NCBI GenBank assembly: GCA_002049455.2
Contig: KV918826.1
Span: 62,001 to 126,000, forward strand
Direction: 5' to 3'
Source: Porphyra umbilicalis
Taxonomy: Eukaryota > Rhodophyta > Bangiophyceae > Bangiales > Bangiaceae
Length of the DNA stretch: 64,000 nt
Positions 31,914 to 41,725 of this stretch are shown here, in pieces (the first letter of the stretch is position 1; every line of letters starts with the position of its first letter). The position numbers and the translations under genes are program-made. The notes below the pieces were generated by a model. The model was not told the origin of the DNA, searched no databases, and saw only the letters and a program-made list of their open reading frames with translations.

Positions 31914-34900
31914 GTGCCCGACTTGGGGTTGCCCGGCGGAACGCGAAAGCGTACGGTGACAAGACTCTTACGTCGTGCCCTTCGGCACTATGAGATCGCA
32001 GCCACGTTAGGCCCATGCCTGCGCATAATGCGAAGTTGCCGCCCTGTCTTAGACACGGGCGCCGGGGGGAACATAGTGCGAACTAGTGTTCTCCCTTCGA
32101 ACTGGATGGCTTACGCCGAAGAGTTGACTACGCTTCCGCGCATCCGAGATGCAATCAATAATCGTCTTGTGACGAAGTATGCCATACATCTGTATGTAGA
32201 CACCGGAGGTGTGCGTCTATTTGACCGTTTCCTCGTTGCTGACAACTTGTCAGTCCCGTGCATTCTTGGCACCGAGTTCATTGAACAAAACATCGAGGGC
32301 ATTCTGCCGCGCTTGCGCAAGATCGTCTGGCAAGAGCACGTGCGATGCACGGAAGAGCAACCTCGGCCAACGCCGATCTTAGCTTGTCTTAACGACAGCG
32401 CGTGGGACCGCCACTGGCAAGATAAACCCGCTCGGGTTCGAGCCTGCAAACAGGTGCGTGTCAACGGACACAAGGAGGAGTGGATCATGGCCACGTGCGA
32501 CACGCCTGGTATGGTTACCATCACACCGAACATTCGGTTGTGCCGACACAAGTCCATGGCAGTCGCCCGCGGCATCGCCATCGTCAAACCGGACGAACCA
32601 TTCCTGGTCAAGTTATGCAACTTCGGCAAGGACCAAGTCATTGTTCGCAAGAACTCTACCTTGGGGTTTGCAGAACCCTACCAAGGGCCGATGCTTTCGG
32701 CCGTCTTGGATGACAACACCCCAAAGGGTGGAACCGATAACTCATCGGACGACGCGAGTCGTGACCCACTCGAGAACCTCGACCTCAGTGAGGCACTCGA
32801 GTACCTGCACAAGCAGATTCGAGACATGCTGAAGACGCATTCGTCTATGTGGGATGGAACCCTTGGCGTCATCCGTGCTACGGAGCACGCCATCGTCACT
32901 CATCCCGACGCTCTGCCCATACGGGCCCAACCCTACCGCACCGGGCCGTTCAAACGGCAGATCATCGCTGATCAGATCAACAAGATGTTGAAGCTCAACG
33001 TCATTGCCCCTAGCCATAGTGCTTGGGCAAGCCCCGTGGTAATCGTACCAAAGAAGAACGGCAAGGCCCGATTCTGTGTCGACTATCGTCGGTTAAAGAA
33101 CATCACCAAGAAGGATGCTTATCCCTTGCCGCGGATGGAGGACTGCCTCGACTCCTTGGGAGATGCCCAGGTGTTCACGTCCCTCGACTGCACCGCGGGG
33201 TACTGGCAAGTACCCTTACGCAAGGACGACCAAGAGAAGACGGCGTTCACGACGCACTGTGGTATATACCACTGGTTATCCATGCCTTTCGGCTTGACGA
33301 ACGCGCCCGCTACCTTTCAGCGCGCGTTGGATATTATCCTCTCGGGTTTGAAGTGGCAGATATGCCTTGTCTACCTAGACGATGTCATCATCTTCTCCGC
33401 CAACGCGGAACAACACGTCAAAGACGTTGACACGGTTCTTCACCGTCTCCGTGAAGCCGGGGTCACCCTCAACTTGGAAAAGTGTACGTGGTTCTCCGAT
33501 GAGGTCGAGTACCTAGGACACATTGTCCGCCCCGGGCAACTGCACGTGCACAACAAGAACGTGGATGCTCTGAAGCATGCCCAGTTCCCAACCACAAAGA
33601 CCCAGCTGAAAAGCTTCTTGGGAATGTGCAACGTCTATCGACGGTTTGTCAAAGACTTTGCCAAACGAGCAAAGCCCCTGAACGCCCTGACTAGGGCCGA
33701 GATCCCACCGGATTTACCACCACCGACGGACGTGGCTATCGCCGCCTTCGAGGACCTTCGCAGCGCACTGTTGTGCGCACCGGTACTCGCCTTGCCGAAG
33801 GCCAATCGGAAGCTCGTCGTTGACGTGGACGCATGCGCCGACCAAGTTGGTTGTACCCTCCTCCAAGAGGAGCCGGGCGAACTGCTTCACCCTGTCGGGT
33901 ATTGGAGCCGAGGACTCACTGCTGCAGAGCAAAACTACTCCACCACGGAGCGAGAATGCCTCGGCGTTGTGTGGGCTGTCCTCAAGTTGAGGCACTTCCT
34001 CGACGGACAACGATTCCTCATCCGAACGGATCACCAAGCACTTAGCTGGATCTACAGCACCACCGACTCAAGCGGACGCTTGATGCGATGGCGACTTCGC
34101 CTCTCCGAATACACATTCGATATGGTTTATAAACCAGGTGCATCGCACCACTTGCCCGACTTCCTGTCGCGCGCCTCTACGGTGGCTCCGCCAGAGGATA
34201 TCCATGATGATATACCTTGTCTGGCATTGGCCGAGACGGCCAACGGCTTAAGAACGGGGAGGTACACGGGTACCGACACACCGGAACCGGTGGAGTTCAA
34301 CGATGTTGTCGAAGCACAACAAACAGATGACTTTTGCGTCGAGATGTCCACTCGCGTGGAGCGCGGAACGGCCAAGGCCTTCTTTCGCGATGAGCACCAC
34401 GCGCTGTACCGCCGTGCGCCTTACGGCAATCAACTGGTTATTCCAAAGTCGCTACGCGAACGCGTGTTGACCCTCGAGCACCACGCAACCGTGGCCGCCC
34501 ATCCTGGTATGAACCGGATGTATTACACCATGCGCAAGGCATACTACTGGCCTTCAATGGTGACGGATATTCATTCGACCATCACCAAATGCACAACGTG
34601 TGCGCAAAACCGCCTCGCCTTGCGGCGACACACCACGCCCTTGACCCTGTTCCAGGCTACCGAGCCTCTCACGGAGCTATCCGTTGACATCTTTGGGCCC
34701 ATCCCGGCCTCCAAGAAGGGCAACCGCTTCATCTTGGTTATCACCGACCGCTTCGCCAAGCTCACCAAGTGCGGCGCCTTGCGGCGAATCACGGCTATGT
34801 CAGTGGCGTCAGCCATCATCGACGCGTGGGTGTCAGCCTACGGGCCACCGGACCGGATCCTATCGGACCACGGGCCCCAGTTCATGTCGAACTTCTTCAT

Positions 34901-36377
34901 CGCTGTGATGAAAATGCTGGGCATTGAAACGGTTCGCACCACGGCGTATCATCCCCAAACCAATGGGCAAGTTGAACGGTACAACCGTACCATGGCTACG
35001 CAGCTGCGACACTACGTCGCCGACGACCCATCACGATGGGATGAGCTACTCCCGGTAATCACCATGGCGTACAATAGCCAACCACATCGGTCGACGGGCA
35101 TCGCCCCATTTGAGCTTGTTATCCCAATGCGGATCCCCAACCTCACGGTTCGCAACTTGCCCCCGGGCACTCCGCTTACCAATAAGGGAACGCTCAAGGA
35201 TGGGTCACCCCTAGCTCGCAAGCGCGAGTTCATGGCCCGCCTGCGCAAGCAGATCCCCATCGTGGTCGAGGCCTCGCGTAAGACGCAACAACGCTACAAA
35301 CGTTACTTCGACCATCGGGTCGCAACCCGCAATGCGGACGTCAAGGTCGGCGACTACGTATACACGACCAACCACGATCGGCAAAACAAGCTGCAAAGCA
35401 AAGCTATTGGCCCCTTCGTGGTCGTCGACGCGGACGCGGACGCCTCCACGTTTGTCATTGACATTGACGGCGAGGAGAAACGCGTCAGCAGTGACCATGT
35501 CACCCCCGCTCCTCGTCCAACGACGACGGACAAGGTTCCACACCCCTTGCTAGATGGTCTAGACCAACGCAAGTCAACCCCGGCAACTGCCGATGAGTAT
35601 GTGATCGACAAACTCCTAGGCGTACGCCAGACGGGTGACAGCTATAGCGGTAAGGTGCGCTGGTTCGACTACGGGTCGAAAGACGACACCTGGGAACCCC
35701 TGGAGAACCTCCCCCGCAACCTGGTGGTGCGTTTCCTTCGACAGAAGAAGAAGCATGTACCGGGGTACGAGTGGCAAACGCCAACGCGACGAAGTCGCCA
35801 ACAGGCCGGGCTCACAACCGTGGCCAACATCGTCATGGACTCCACGTGGATACCCACTATCCAACATGTCGATGTTACCGGTGACGGAGTTATCCATGCC
35901 GATGTCTCTTGGACAGAGTCAAGTACCGACGTTGCAATTAAGGAAGTAATTCCTGTGGCGTGGCTCAAGTCCACTCTGCCGTCCATGACGCGCAACTTTG
36001 CGTATGACCCCCAACTTGCCTTGCGGCATTTCTCTCGGCTGAACCGTGTTTACGGCCCGTACACATATGTGTGGCCGAAATCCGCACAGGCGACACTCAT
36101 CGGGAGCGATCCCCCCGTACCAGTGCTCCCCAACGGGTTTCTGGTACCTCCGGTGCAACACTTGGACTCAGTCCTTCGACGCTTGGTAACAACCACAGAA
36201 GAAGCAACTGTGGTAATACCACAATGGACCAACGCCAGTTGGTACGCTACTGCCATACGTGCATGTTTCGAGTACGAAGTGCTTTTATCAGCAGACTCAA
36301 GGGATACAAATCCCACAACATGGGCCATGATGGCCTGCCACTTCCTCCATCGCTATGACGATAAACAGAAAAACTGA
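31914..36377 (+). CDS. Retrotransposon pol with chromodomain and C-terminal tail
   Basis: About 1,487 codons. Domains in order: aspartic protease (DTGAGG at 47), reverse transcriptase (YLDD at 487-490), RNase H, integrase zinc finger (about 857-893), integrase core (acidic residues near 924, 984 and 1021), and a chromodomain (about 1228-1275, with WFDYGSKDDTWEPLENL). About 200 further residues follow. The frame opens just after the gag stop in a different frame and has no nearby ATG; Ty3/Gypsy elements commonly express pol by recoding. Confidence 0.93.
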   Translation: MPDLGLPGGTRKRTVTRLLRRALRHYEIAATLGPCLRIMRSCRPVLDTGAGGNIVRTSVLPSNWMAYAEELTTLPRIRDAINNRLVTKYAIHLYVDTGGVRLFDRFLVADNLSVPCILGTEFIEQNIEGILPRLRKIVWQEHVRCTEEQPRPTPILACLNDSAWDRHWQDKPARVRACKQVRVNGHKEEWIMATCDTPGMVTITPNIRLCRHKSMAVARGIAIVKPDEPFLVKLCNFGKDQVIVRKNSTLGFAEPYQGPMLSAVLDDNTPKGGTDNSSDDASRDPLENLDLSEALEYLHKQIRDMLKTHSSMWDGTLGVIRATEHAIVTHPDALPIRAQPYRTGPFKRQIIADQINKMLKLNVIAPSHSAWASPVVIVPKKNGKARFCVDYRRLKNITKKDAYPLPRMEDCLDSLGDAQVFTSLDCTAGYWQVPLRKDDQEKTAFTTHCGIYHWLSMPFGLTNAPATFQRALDIILSGLKWQICLVYLDDVIIFSANAEQHVKDVDTVLHRLREAGVTLNLEKCTWFSDEVEYLGHIVRPGQLHVHNKNVDALKHAQFPTTKTQLKSFLGMCNVYRRFVKDFAKRAKPLNALTRAEIPPDLPPPTDVAIAAFEDLRSALLCAPVLALPKANRKLVVDVDACADQVGCTLLQEEPGELLHPVGYWSRGLTAAEQNYSTTERECLGVVWAVLKLRHFLDGQRFLIRTDHQALSWIYSTTDSSGRLMRWRLRLSEYTFDMVYKPGASHHLPDFLSRASTVAPPEDIHDDIPCLALAETANGLRTGRYTGTDTPEPVEFNDVVEAQQTDDFCVEMSTRVERGTAKAFFRDEHHALYRRAPYGNQLVIPKSLRERVLTLEHHATVAAHPGMNRMYYTMRKAYYWPSMVTDIHSTITKCTTCAQNRLALRRHTTPLTLFQATEPLTELSVDIFGPIPASKKGNRFILVITDRFAKLTKCGALRRITAMSVASAIIDAWVSAYGPPDRILSDHGPQFMSNFFIAVMKMLGIETVRTTAYHPQTNGQVERYNRTMATQLRHYVADDPSRWDELLPVITMAYNSQPHRSTGIAPFELVIPMRIPNLTVRNLPPGTPLTNKGTLKDGSPLARKREFMARLRKQIPIVVEASRKTQQRYKRYFDHRVATRNADVKVGDYVYTTNHDRQNKLQSKAIGPFVVVDADADASTFVIDIDGEEKRVSSDHVTPAPRPTTTDKVPHPLLDGLDQRKSTPATADEYVIDKLLGVRQTGDSYSGKVRWFDYGSKDDTWEPLENLPRNLVVRFLRQKKKHVPGYEWQTPTRRSRQQAGLTTVANIVMDSTWIPTIQHVDVTGDGVIHADVSWTESSTDVAIKEVIPVAWLKSTLPSMTRNFAYDPQLALRHFSRLNRVYGPYTYVWPKSAQATLIGSDPPVPVLPNGFLVPPVQHLDSVLRRLVTTTEEATVVIPQWTNASWYATAIRACFEYEVLLSADSRDTNPTTWAMMACHFLHRYDDKQKN

Positions 36378-36519
36378 GAAGTGGATACGAACATGTCAAA
36401 CGACAAACAACAAGAAGACGAAGAAACATCAACACCCTAAAAAGGCGTAAGACCCCGACATTGTCAACCCCACCCCCCCACCGGGGTCAACCGAGCAAGT
36501 CACTGAGCAGTGAACCTTG

Positions 36520-38478
36520 CTACTCCTCGTCGTCACGACGACGCGAGTCCCGACGGGAATCGCGGCTCGCGCCAACACTGGCCGCCGACTCCTGCGAGAC
36601 ACTACGCGCACGCGTGTTGCGCGCCGAGTGCGGAACCCCCGTCGACGGGCCTCCGCCCTCGTGGGTCCGACGACCAAGGATGCTCTGCGCGTTGAAGCGC
36701 GCCGGCGCGGCCTCCTCCTCTGGCTGGATAGCCTCGAGGTGCTGGGCGAAGCGCCCGTAGTTGGCCTCGCCGTCAACGGCGCGAGCCACGGCCTGTCCAA
36801 TAATGGACAAAGCCGACTCGACACCCCGTCCGTCCGCACGCTCAACAGCGGTACGCAAGCCTGCAATCTGCTCGACCCAGGCGCTAGCCACCGCCGACAA
36901 GGCTGCCCCGCGGGGCGCGCGAACGCGTACATCGCGCGCGCGCGCCGACCCAAACAAGGCAACTGCCGCGGTGGACGACGCGCGGGTCGGCCAAGTGGCA
37001 TCCACCGACCGAGGCGGAGATGGCGAGCGATCGCGCCGCGGTGAACGCGGGCGGTAGCGGCTCTCGCGGGCGTCGCCAACGGCGTGAGCCCAGGTCCGAC
37101 GACCACGACGCCACACCCCGGGATGGTTCGAAGTAATTCGAGCCATCGGGAGTGGCGCGTTCGGGTCCAACGCCCGGTCGAAGTCGACACAAGGGTGGCG
37201 CAGGCAAAAGCCGTATTCCTTGGTCGGGTAGACCGTGACCCGCACCTGCCGGGCTTCCCCGGAGTCGCGGTTGCGCCAGACGACGTCCTTAAGGACCTCC
37301 CGCCAGGGAAACGCCGTCACGGCTTGACGCATCTTGCCGCACAAGACGTACTTGGCCTCGCCGTCGGGCGCGTCCTTCAACTTGGACGTATCCAACGCGT
37401 CGAAATGACGAAGCGTCTTCGTGTCCAAGTGGACGAAGAGCTTGTCCTCCTGCAGGGTGTGAACCCACGCAGCAACTAAGTTGCAGTAGTACTCGGAGTA
37501 CACCTCCTGCCAGACGGAGCTGTAGGCGTTGCGCAACGCGTCCGCCATGTAGGACACCACCACGGGGGTCGCCACCCACAACCCCGTGTGGGGCTCCCAG
37601 TCCGGGATAGGCGGAAGCCAACGGGACAAGTCGAACGCCCGTGGCGCACGGAGAAATCCAGCCGCCCACGCGGTAGGCATCAACTCGCGACCGCGAAAGA
37701 AGCGCGTGTCAGCGGCCCGACGGTGGTCGGATGGGAACATCGGCAGCCGAAAGGGGTTCGGCAACCCGGTGACCCGCGGACTGCGGTCATCTTCGACATT
37801 GTCGTTCTCCTCGTGCTTCACAAGCGCAAGATGCTCGAGGTACGGCTCCAGACCGGAGTCGTGCCCGAACGGGACCGAAAGGTCCTTGGCGAGAGCCCTC
37901 TTGAGGAAGACGGCCTTCGGCCAGTTGCGCAGCAAGCGACAAAACGAGTTGGCCGCTGCCTCGATCGACTCTGTACCCTTCACAGGGAACATAAGCGCAT
38001 TGGCGTACACCAAGCGGTGGAACGGGTGCAACGGCAGTTGGTACCGCACGACCTCGTTGCAAAATGACATCACCTCGTATACACGACGCTGAGGTCCCTG
38101 GTTCCCGAAGTACGGGTCCCCATGGACCTCGGCCCCGCGGTCGCCCGCGTGGTCCGGCAACCCGGCTTGCGCCATCACGTCGATGAAGTCGGGCAACGCC
38201 TCGAAGTGAGCGTAAACACGGCGCGTGTGCGCACGAGCGCGATTGCGTACGCACATCTCGTACAGACGGTTGTCGGTGACCCGCGGGACCCCATCGACCA
38301 CCTCTACAGGGTTGGCGTGCACGTAGTACGAGCCGCGAGGCCGAAACTGGCGCAAGACCTCTGGGTCCGCGGAGCAATCCACTTCCGGATGGCCACCCGC
38401 GGCGGCATGCGCCCCGTCGATGGCCTCACCGCCACCGGCAACGCCGACGTCCACCGCCATCGCGGCGGAATCCGCCAT
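36520..38478 (-). CDS. Large antisense ORF inside the retrotransposon, unknown function
   Basis: 652 residues from the ATG at 38478, open in frame further upstream to 38802 through a 39-bp tandem repeat. It lies between pol and the 3' LTR, opposite to gag-pol, with its 3' end 142 bases from the pol stop. The middle (about residues 40-440) looks like a globular domain, with FRPRGSYYVHANPVEVVDGV, NRARAHTRRVYAHFEALPDF, PTAWAAGFLRAPRAFDLSRW and EYYCNLVAAWVHTLQEDKLF. The C-terminal part has Arg-Ser-rich stretches (RYRPRSPRRDRSPSPP, ASRDSRRDSRRRDDEE). No membrane segment, zinc knuckle or known retroelement domain was recognised. Antisense ORFs at this place are known in some plant Ty3/Gypsy groups. 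Confidence 0.8.
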   Translation of the reverse strand: MADSAAMAVDVGVAGGGEAIDGAHAAAGGHPEVDCSADPEVLRQFRPRGSYYVHANPVEVVDGVPRVTDNRLYEMCVRNRARAHTRRVYAHFEALPDFIDVMAQAGLPDHAGDRGAEVHGDPYFGNQGPQRRVYEVMSFCNEVVRYQLPLHPFHRLVYANALMFPVKGTESIEAAANSFCRLLRNWPKAVFLKRALAKDLSVPFGHDSGLEPYLEHLALVKHEENDNVEDDRSPRVTGLPNPFRLPMFPSDHRRAADTRFFRGRELMPTAWAAGFLRAPRAFDLSRWLPPIPDWEPHTGLWVATPVVVSYMADALRNAYSSVWQEVYSEYYCNLVAAWVHTLQEDKLFVHLDTKTLRHFDALDTSKLKDAPDGEAKYVLCGKMRQAVTAFPWREVLKDVVWRNRDSGEARQVRVTVYPTKEYGFCLRHPCVDFDRALDPNAPLPMARITSNHPGVWRRGRRTWAHAVGDARESRYRPRSPRRDRSPSPPRSVDATWPTRASSTAAVALFGSARARDVRVRAPRGAALSAVASAWVEQIAGLRTAVERADGRGVESALSIIGQAVARAVDGEANYGRFAQHLEAIQPEEEAAPARFNAQSILGRRTHEGGGPSTGVPHSARNTRARSVSQESAASVGASRDSRRDSRRRDDEE

Positions 38479-38510
38479 CGCGTTGGCCGTCCGGAAGGTG
38501 TTTACCCTGG

Positions 38511-38700
38511 CCGTCGCCGCCGGGCTGGCCGCGCTTGCCGCCCTTGCCGCCGTCGCCGCCGGGCTGGCCGCGCTTGCCGCCCTTGCCGCCGTCGCCGCCG
38601 GGCTGGCCGCGCTTGCCGCCCTTGCCGCCGTCGCCGCCGGGCTGGCCACGCTTGCCGCCCTTGCCGCCCTTGCCGCCGCGCTCGCCGCCCTTGCCGCCGG
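38511..38700. repeat. 39-bp tandem repeat, about four copies, within the retrotransposon
   Basis: The unit runs gtcgccgccgggctggccgc then gcttgccgcccttgccgcc. Read antisense it would encode a 13-residue Ala-rich unit in frame with the antisense ORF, upstream of its ATG. Confidence 0.85.
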
Positions 38701-38877
38701 GCTTGCCGCCTTGCCGCCGTGCGCGCCGCCCCCACCCACTCCGCGCAAACCCACACTCACCGGGCCCAACACCTCGCGGTGTGCCACCTTACGGCGACGC
38801 ACCCCTACTCAACCTTGCCGTTAGGCAGCGACCTGTGCGCGAGCACGAAGACACGGGATGGCCCCGTGCCGATAACA

Positions 38878-39110
38878 ACGCGGACCCGCACCCCGGCTTC
38901 CGCCGTGTCGTCGGGGGAGTCAACACCCCGACGAGGGCGGCGCCTGCCGTCACGACGACAACCAGCTGGTGCTACCCCGCGCGCCCGACTCGGTGCTAAC
39001 CGGCCTGGAGGTGTGAACCCCACACCCACGCTCGGCACCACGGACCCGCGTCCCGACTTTCGCCGTGTCGTCGGGGTAGTCAAAACCCCCGACGAAGGAG
39101 GCGCCACTCG
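38878..39110 (+). repeat. Two imperfect direct repeats in the 3' non-coding part of the retrotransposon
   Basis: gccgtgtcgtcggggg at about 38902 with its surroundings recurs as gccgtgtcgtcggggt at about 39063. Each copy is about 70 bases and contains a ccccgacga...ggcgcc core. Confidence 0.7.
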
Positions 39111-39504
39111 GCGCCGACGACCGTTGTCCCAACGCGTGTTGCACGACGCACCCGCGCACCAACGGGTCTTAACCCCGACGCTGGTCGCCTGTCAACCGGC
39201 CGTTTGGCCACCACGCCGGCGCCGACGCCGACTCCCCTGCGAGGGCGCGTGTACGCGCAAGCGCCGGTCGGATCCGCAGCGTCAGCTGCCCGCCACCCAC
39301 GCCCACGCGTGTGTGGCGGGACGGTCGCGACCGACGACGGCGAACCGCCACCTCCCCCCAATCGGGACTGGGCGGCGCGCCCCCCACGGTTCCCACCGCC
39401 TGGGCGGTTGCGCCCGCGCGGGCCCGTAAAAGGCCGCGATCGCCCAATCGGGTTTCACCATCCTCGGATCTCACCGGGACGGTTCGAATCTCGCGTTGGA
39501 GGTA

Positions 39505-39899
39505 TGTAGCATATCTCTGCTACCAATTGGCAATTAGCCACGAGTAGCCCCCTTGACTGGCCGAATCCACGGATGTGTGTGACTCGGCTTGTGGCACGCC
39601 CTTTGGGGGGTTACTTCCGCATTGTTTATTTTTTATTTCGCTTGTTTGCTTGCCTGTCTTATCTGTCTGCCGGCACTCATTACGATCGCTTGATCGGATG
39701 GTCGATCGACCAGTGCCGTTGTTTGTGTTAAACCACCGTGGGTCCGGGGTCGCCGTCGTGGGCACCACCCGGCTCCCCATCGGATGCCCTTCAACAAAAG
39801 GTCTTCTTCCTCGCCGCGACGGCGATAGAACTCGCTTTACTGCTTGGCTACGGTCGGTCTCAGTACACTGGTAATTGAACTAACGTTATTTATACCACA
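39505..39899 (+). repeat. 3' LTR (395 bp)
   Basis: Starts tgtagcatatc and ends ataccaca; three substitutions from the 5' LTR. Confidence 0.97.
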
Positions 39900-39904
39900 A
39901 CGCC
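39900..39904. repeat. Target-site duplication, right copy (acgcc)
   Basis: Matches 29632-29636. Confidence 0.9.
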
Positions 39905-40209
39905 CTCCGCAGAGACCCGCTGTGAAAGCCGCCCCTCTCTGAACACCCCTTCCATAGTGGTGGCGGACGGGTTCCGCCGCCGACACCTGGGACGCTCAGG
40001 CGGCGATCCCTTCTAGATGCCTCCTCGGCCACGCGTCCCAGTATTTGTGACAGAGAGGGTCCCTCGGCCCAGTTGCGTGCTAACGAGAAATTGTGAAGTT
40101 GTGCGCAAAATCCAATTGTCGTCTCGGGCCAGAGCAAGTGCGTCAGTTCCAATTGCTTAGCAGGTCGGTAACCAGGTGAAATAGCTGACCGATGAAATTT
40201 TTTGAGGCT

Positions 40210-40584
40210 TCATACCATTACTAACGTCATACATGCACCGAAGCTTGACTGGCTGTCAGAGAACGGCTCCCGATGGAACGGAATGAAGTGCACCCTCTCT
40301 CTCTCTATTGTTCGGACAGCCTCGCATAAAGCAACACCCAGGACATAGTAGCGCGCTCCTCTCTTCCCGAGGATGCACTCGACGCCGTACTTGGCTGCCG
40401 CGTACATATACTTCCCCCGGCGGTCTCTTGCAGACTTGACTCGCTCCACGTTGGTAAATGCCATTGGACGGTGGTCAATGTAGACTGCGGCGGAATGCTG
40501 CATCGCAGCGGAAGAAGAGACGCGGTGCTTTCCGACGGTCCCGTCGGGCAGGTAAACGTCTTCCATAGAGTTGCTCCGCAACAA
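40210..40584 (-). CDS. Tnp2-like transposase, C-terminal domain piece
   Basis: Contains VYIDHRPMAFTNVERVKSAR, GKYMYAAAKYGVECILGKRG and ERERVHFIPFHREPF. The same pattern (RP.AF...ER...G[KR].Y.A.K...[DE]CILG...RERxHF) recurs at 51780-52100, so it is a conserved domain of this family. Confidence 0.55.
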   Translation of the reverse strand: MLRSNSMEDVYLPDGTVGKHRVSSSAAMQHSAAVYIDHRPMAFTNVERVKSARDRRGKYMYAAAKYGVECILGKRGARYYVLGVALCEAVRTIERERVHFIPFHREPFSDSQSSFGACMTLVMV

Positions 40585-40746
40585 GTAGCTTCGCCGCCGG
40601 CGAAAGGCGCAAATCCACCCGACAGACTTACATTCGGCTAGTACGCCGAATCATAACTTGGCCCGGAATTGCTTCTTTGCCAAAATGTTCCGCGGAGCCG
40701 CCGAGGCTTCTTGTGTCATTATAGCCCACATTCCGGTGAGCTCCGC

Positions 40747-41277
40747 CTAATTGATGGCGGCAGAGGCGCTCCGTCGGTGGAGCAGCACGCAATCGGGGCC
40801 GATGCTCTGGGGGACAGTTAAGCTCTCAGCAGGAATCCCAGCTGGCGTTGAAGGCTTTCCCGACGTGTCCGCCCATTCACTGGTGCACTGCATTGTTTTA
40901 CTACGCAAGACGTTGGCGTGGGGCCTGGATACCGATCCGTTCAGCTTGCGGAGCGCTTCATTTTTTCGCTCGATTGCAAACTGCCATACGACCCAGGCTG
41001 GACCGCATGCCCAGATGGGGGGAACTTCTTCTAGAGGGTACGCAATAGTAGATAGGCAGAGCGGCAAACCCTCGGCTGTTCCACGGTAGATCTCAGCGTA
41101 GAAATTAGATACAAAGTACTTGATGTCGCCGTCAATGTCCTCAATTTCCGTTTGAGTCACGTTCCTGGGCCAGAACAGCAGGCGGTGCGCTCGGCTAAGC
41201 GCCAAAAAGATATTGTAAAACGCCGTTGGAACCCGACGGGCCAGGACGACTTCTCCGCTGCTGAACATGAAATGCAT
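40747..41277 (-). CDS. Tnp2-like transposase, central helical piece
   Basis: 177 codons are open. FSSGEVVLARRVPTAFYNIF, LSRAHRLLFWPRNVTQTEIE, IYRGTAEGLPLCLSTIAYPL and CGPAWVVWQFAIERKNEALR follow the order of the transposase/DUF4218-like part of Tnp2 proteins (the FGP...FxFE.xNG motif). Upstream the frame changes near 41290. Confidence 0.65.
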   Translation of the reverse strand: MHFMFSSGEVVLARRVPTAFYNIFLALSRAHRLLFWPRNVTQTEIEDIDGDIKYFVSNFYAEIYRGTAEGLPLCLSTIAYPLEEVPPIWACGPAWVVWQFAIERKNEALRKLNGSVSRPHANVLRSKTMQCTSEWADTSGKPSTPAGIPAESLTVPQSIGPDCVLLHRRSASAAIN

Positions 41278-41725
41278 CCAATCGATGGCCTTCAGCGTCT
41301 TGAGGTGGATGTCAAAATTTTCTCAGAGTCCTGGCTCTTGCTAAGGGTACCGTACGTCGCGCTCCCCGTAGCTCCCGACCGATGAGCGACAAAGTAGCCT
41401 TTAGCATATCGTAGGTTTTGTCCTTGTTCTTGTTTACGAGCTTCAGCCCAGCAAAAAGCTTCCATAGGTGAGGTACGACGTACAGAAGCACCGTATTGTA
41501 GGGCGCAGCCGTCGGTCCCATTTACCGCAGATGCTCTTGGTGTGGGTAGGCGGCGTGCATCGCCGGGGTGGATGCCAAAAAGAGTGAGCAGCCTTTCACC
41601 GCGCTGTTCTGCTGCAGCCTTGTCTGTCATGCGACTGATTTTCCTGCAGCTCACGCGTGCTCCACCTCAGCTGCACTTGCCGCCATGCTTGCAGCTGTTC
41701 GGAGTGGAGCGGTGCAGTCTCATAT

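Larger units (their letters stand above)
29637..39899 (+). mobile_element. Ty3/Gypsy LTR retrotransposon, chromodomain type, with antisense ORF
   Basis: A 10.26-kb element with 395-bp LTRs (TG...CA), a 5-bp target duplication, a primer-binding-like site, gag, pol in the Ty3/Gypsy order (protease, reverse transcriptase, RNase H, integrase, chromodomain), an antisense ORF and a repeat-bearing 3' non-coding part. The LTRs differ at 3 of 395 positions (under 1 percent), so the insertion is young. It looks whole: no breaks were seen in the three large ORFs. Confidence 0.97.

Noticed and set aside
30468-35000. Minus-strand ORFs of 100-270 codons opposite gag and pol
   Set aside because: Shadows of the gag and pol frames. 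Only the ORF beyond the pol stop (36520-38478) has no sense-strand gene to explain it.
39460-39504. tRNA-like T-arm text (ggttcgaatc) just before the 3' LTR
   Set aside because: The flanking bases do not form a T stem and no A box, anticodon stem or acceptor stem can be folded.
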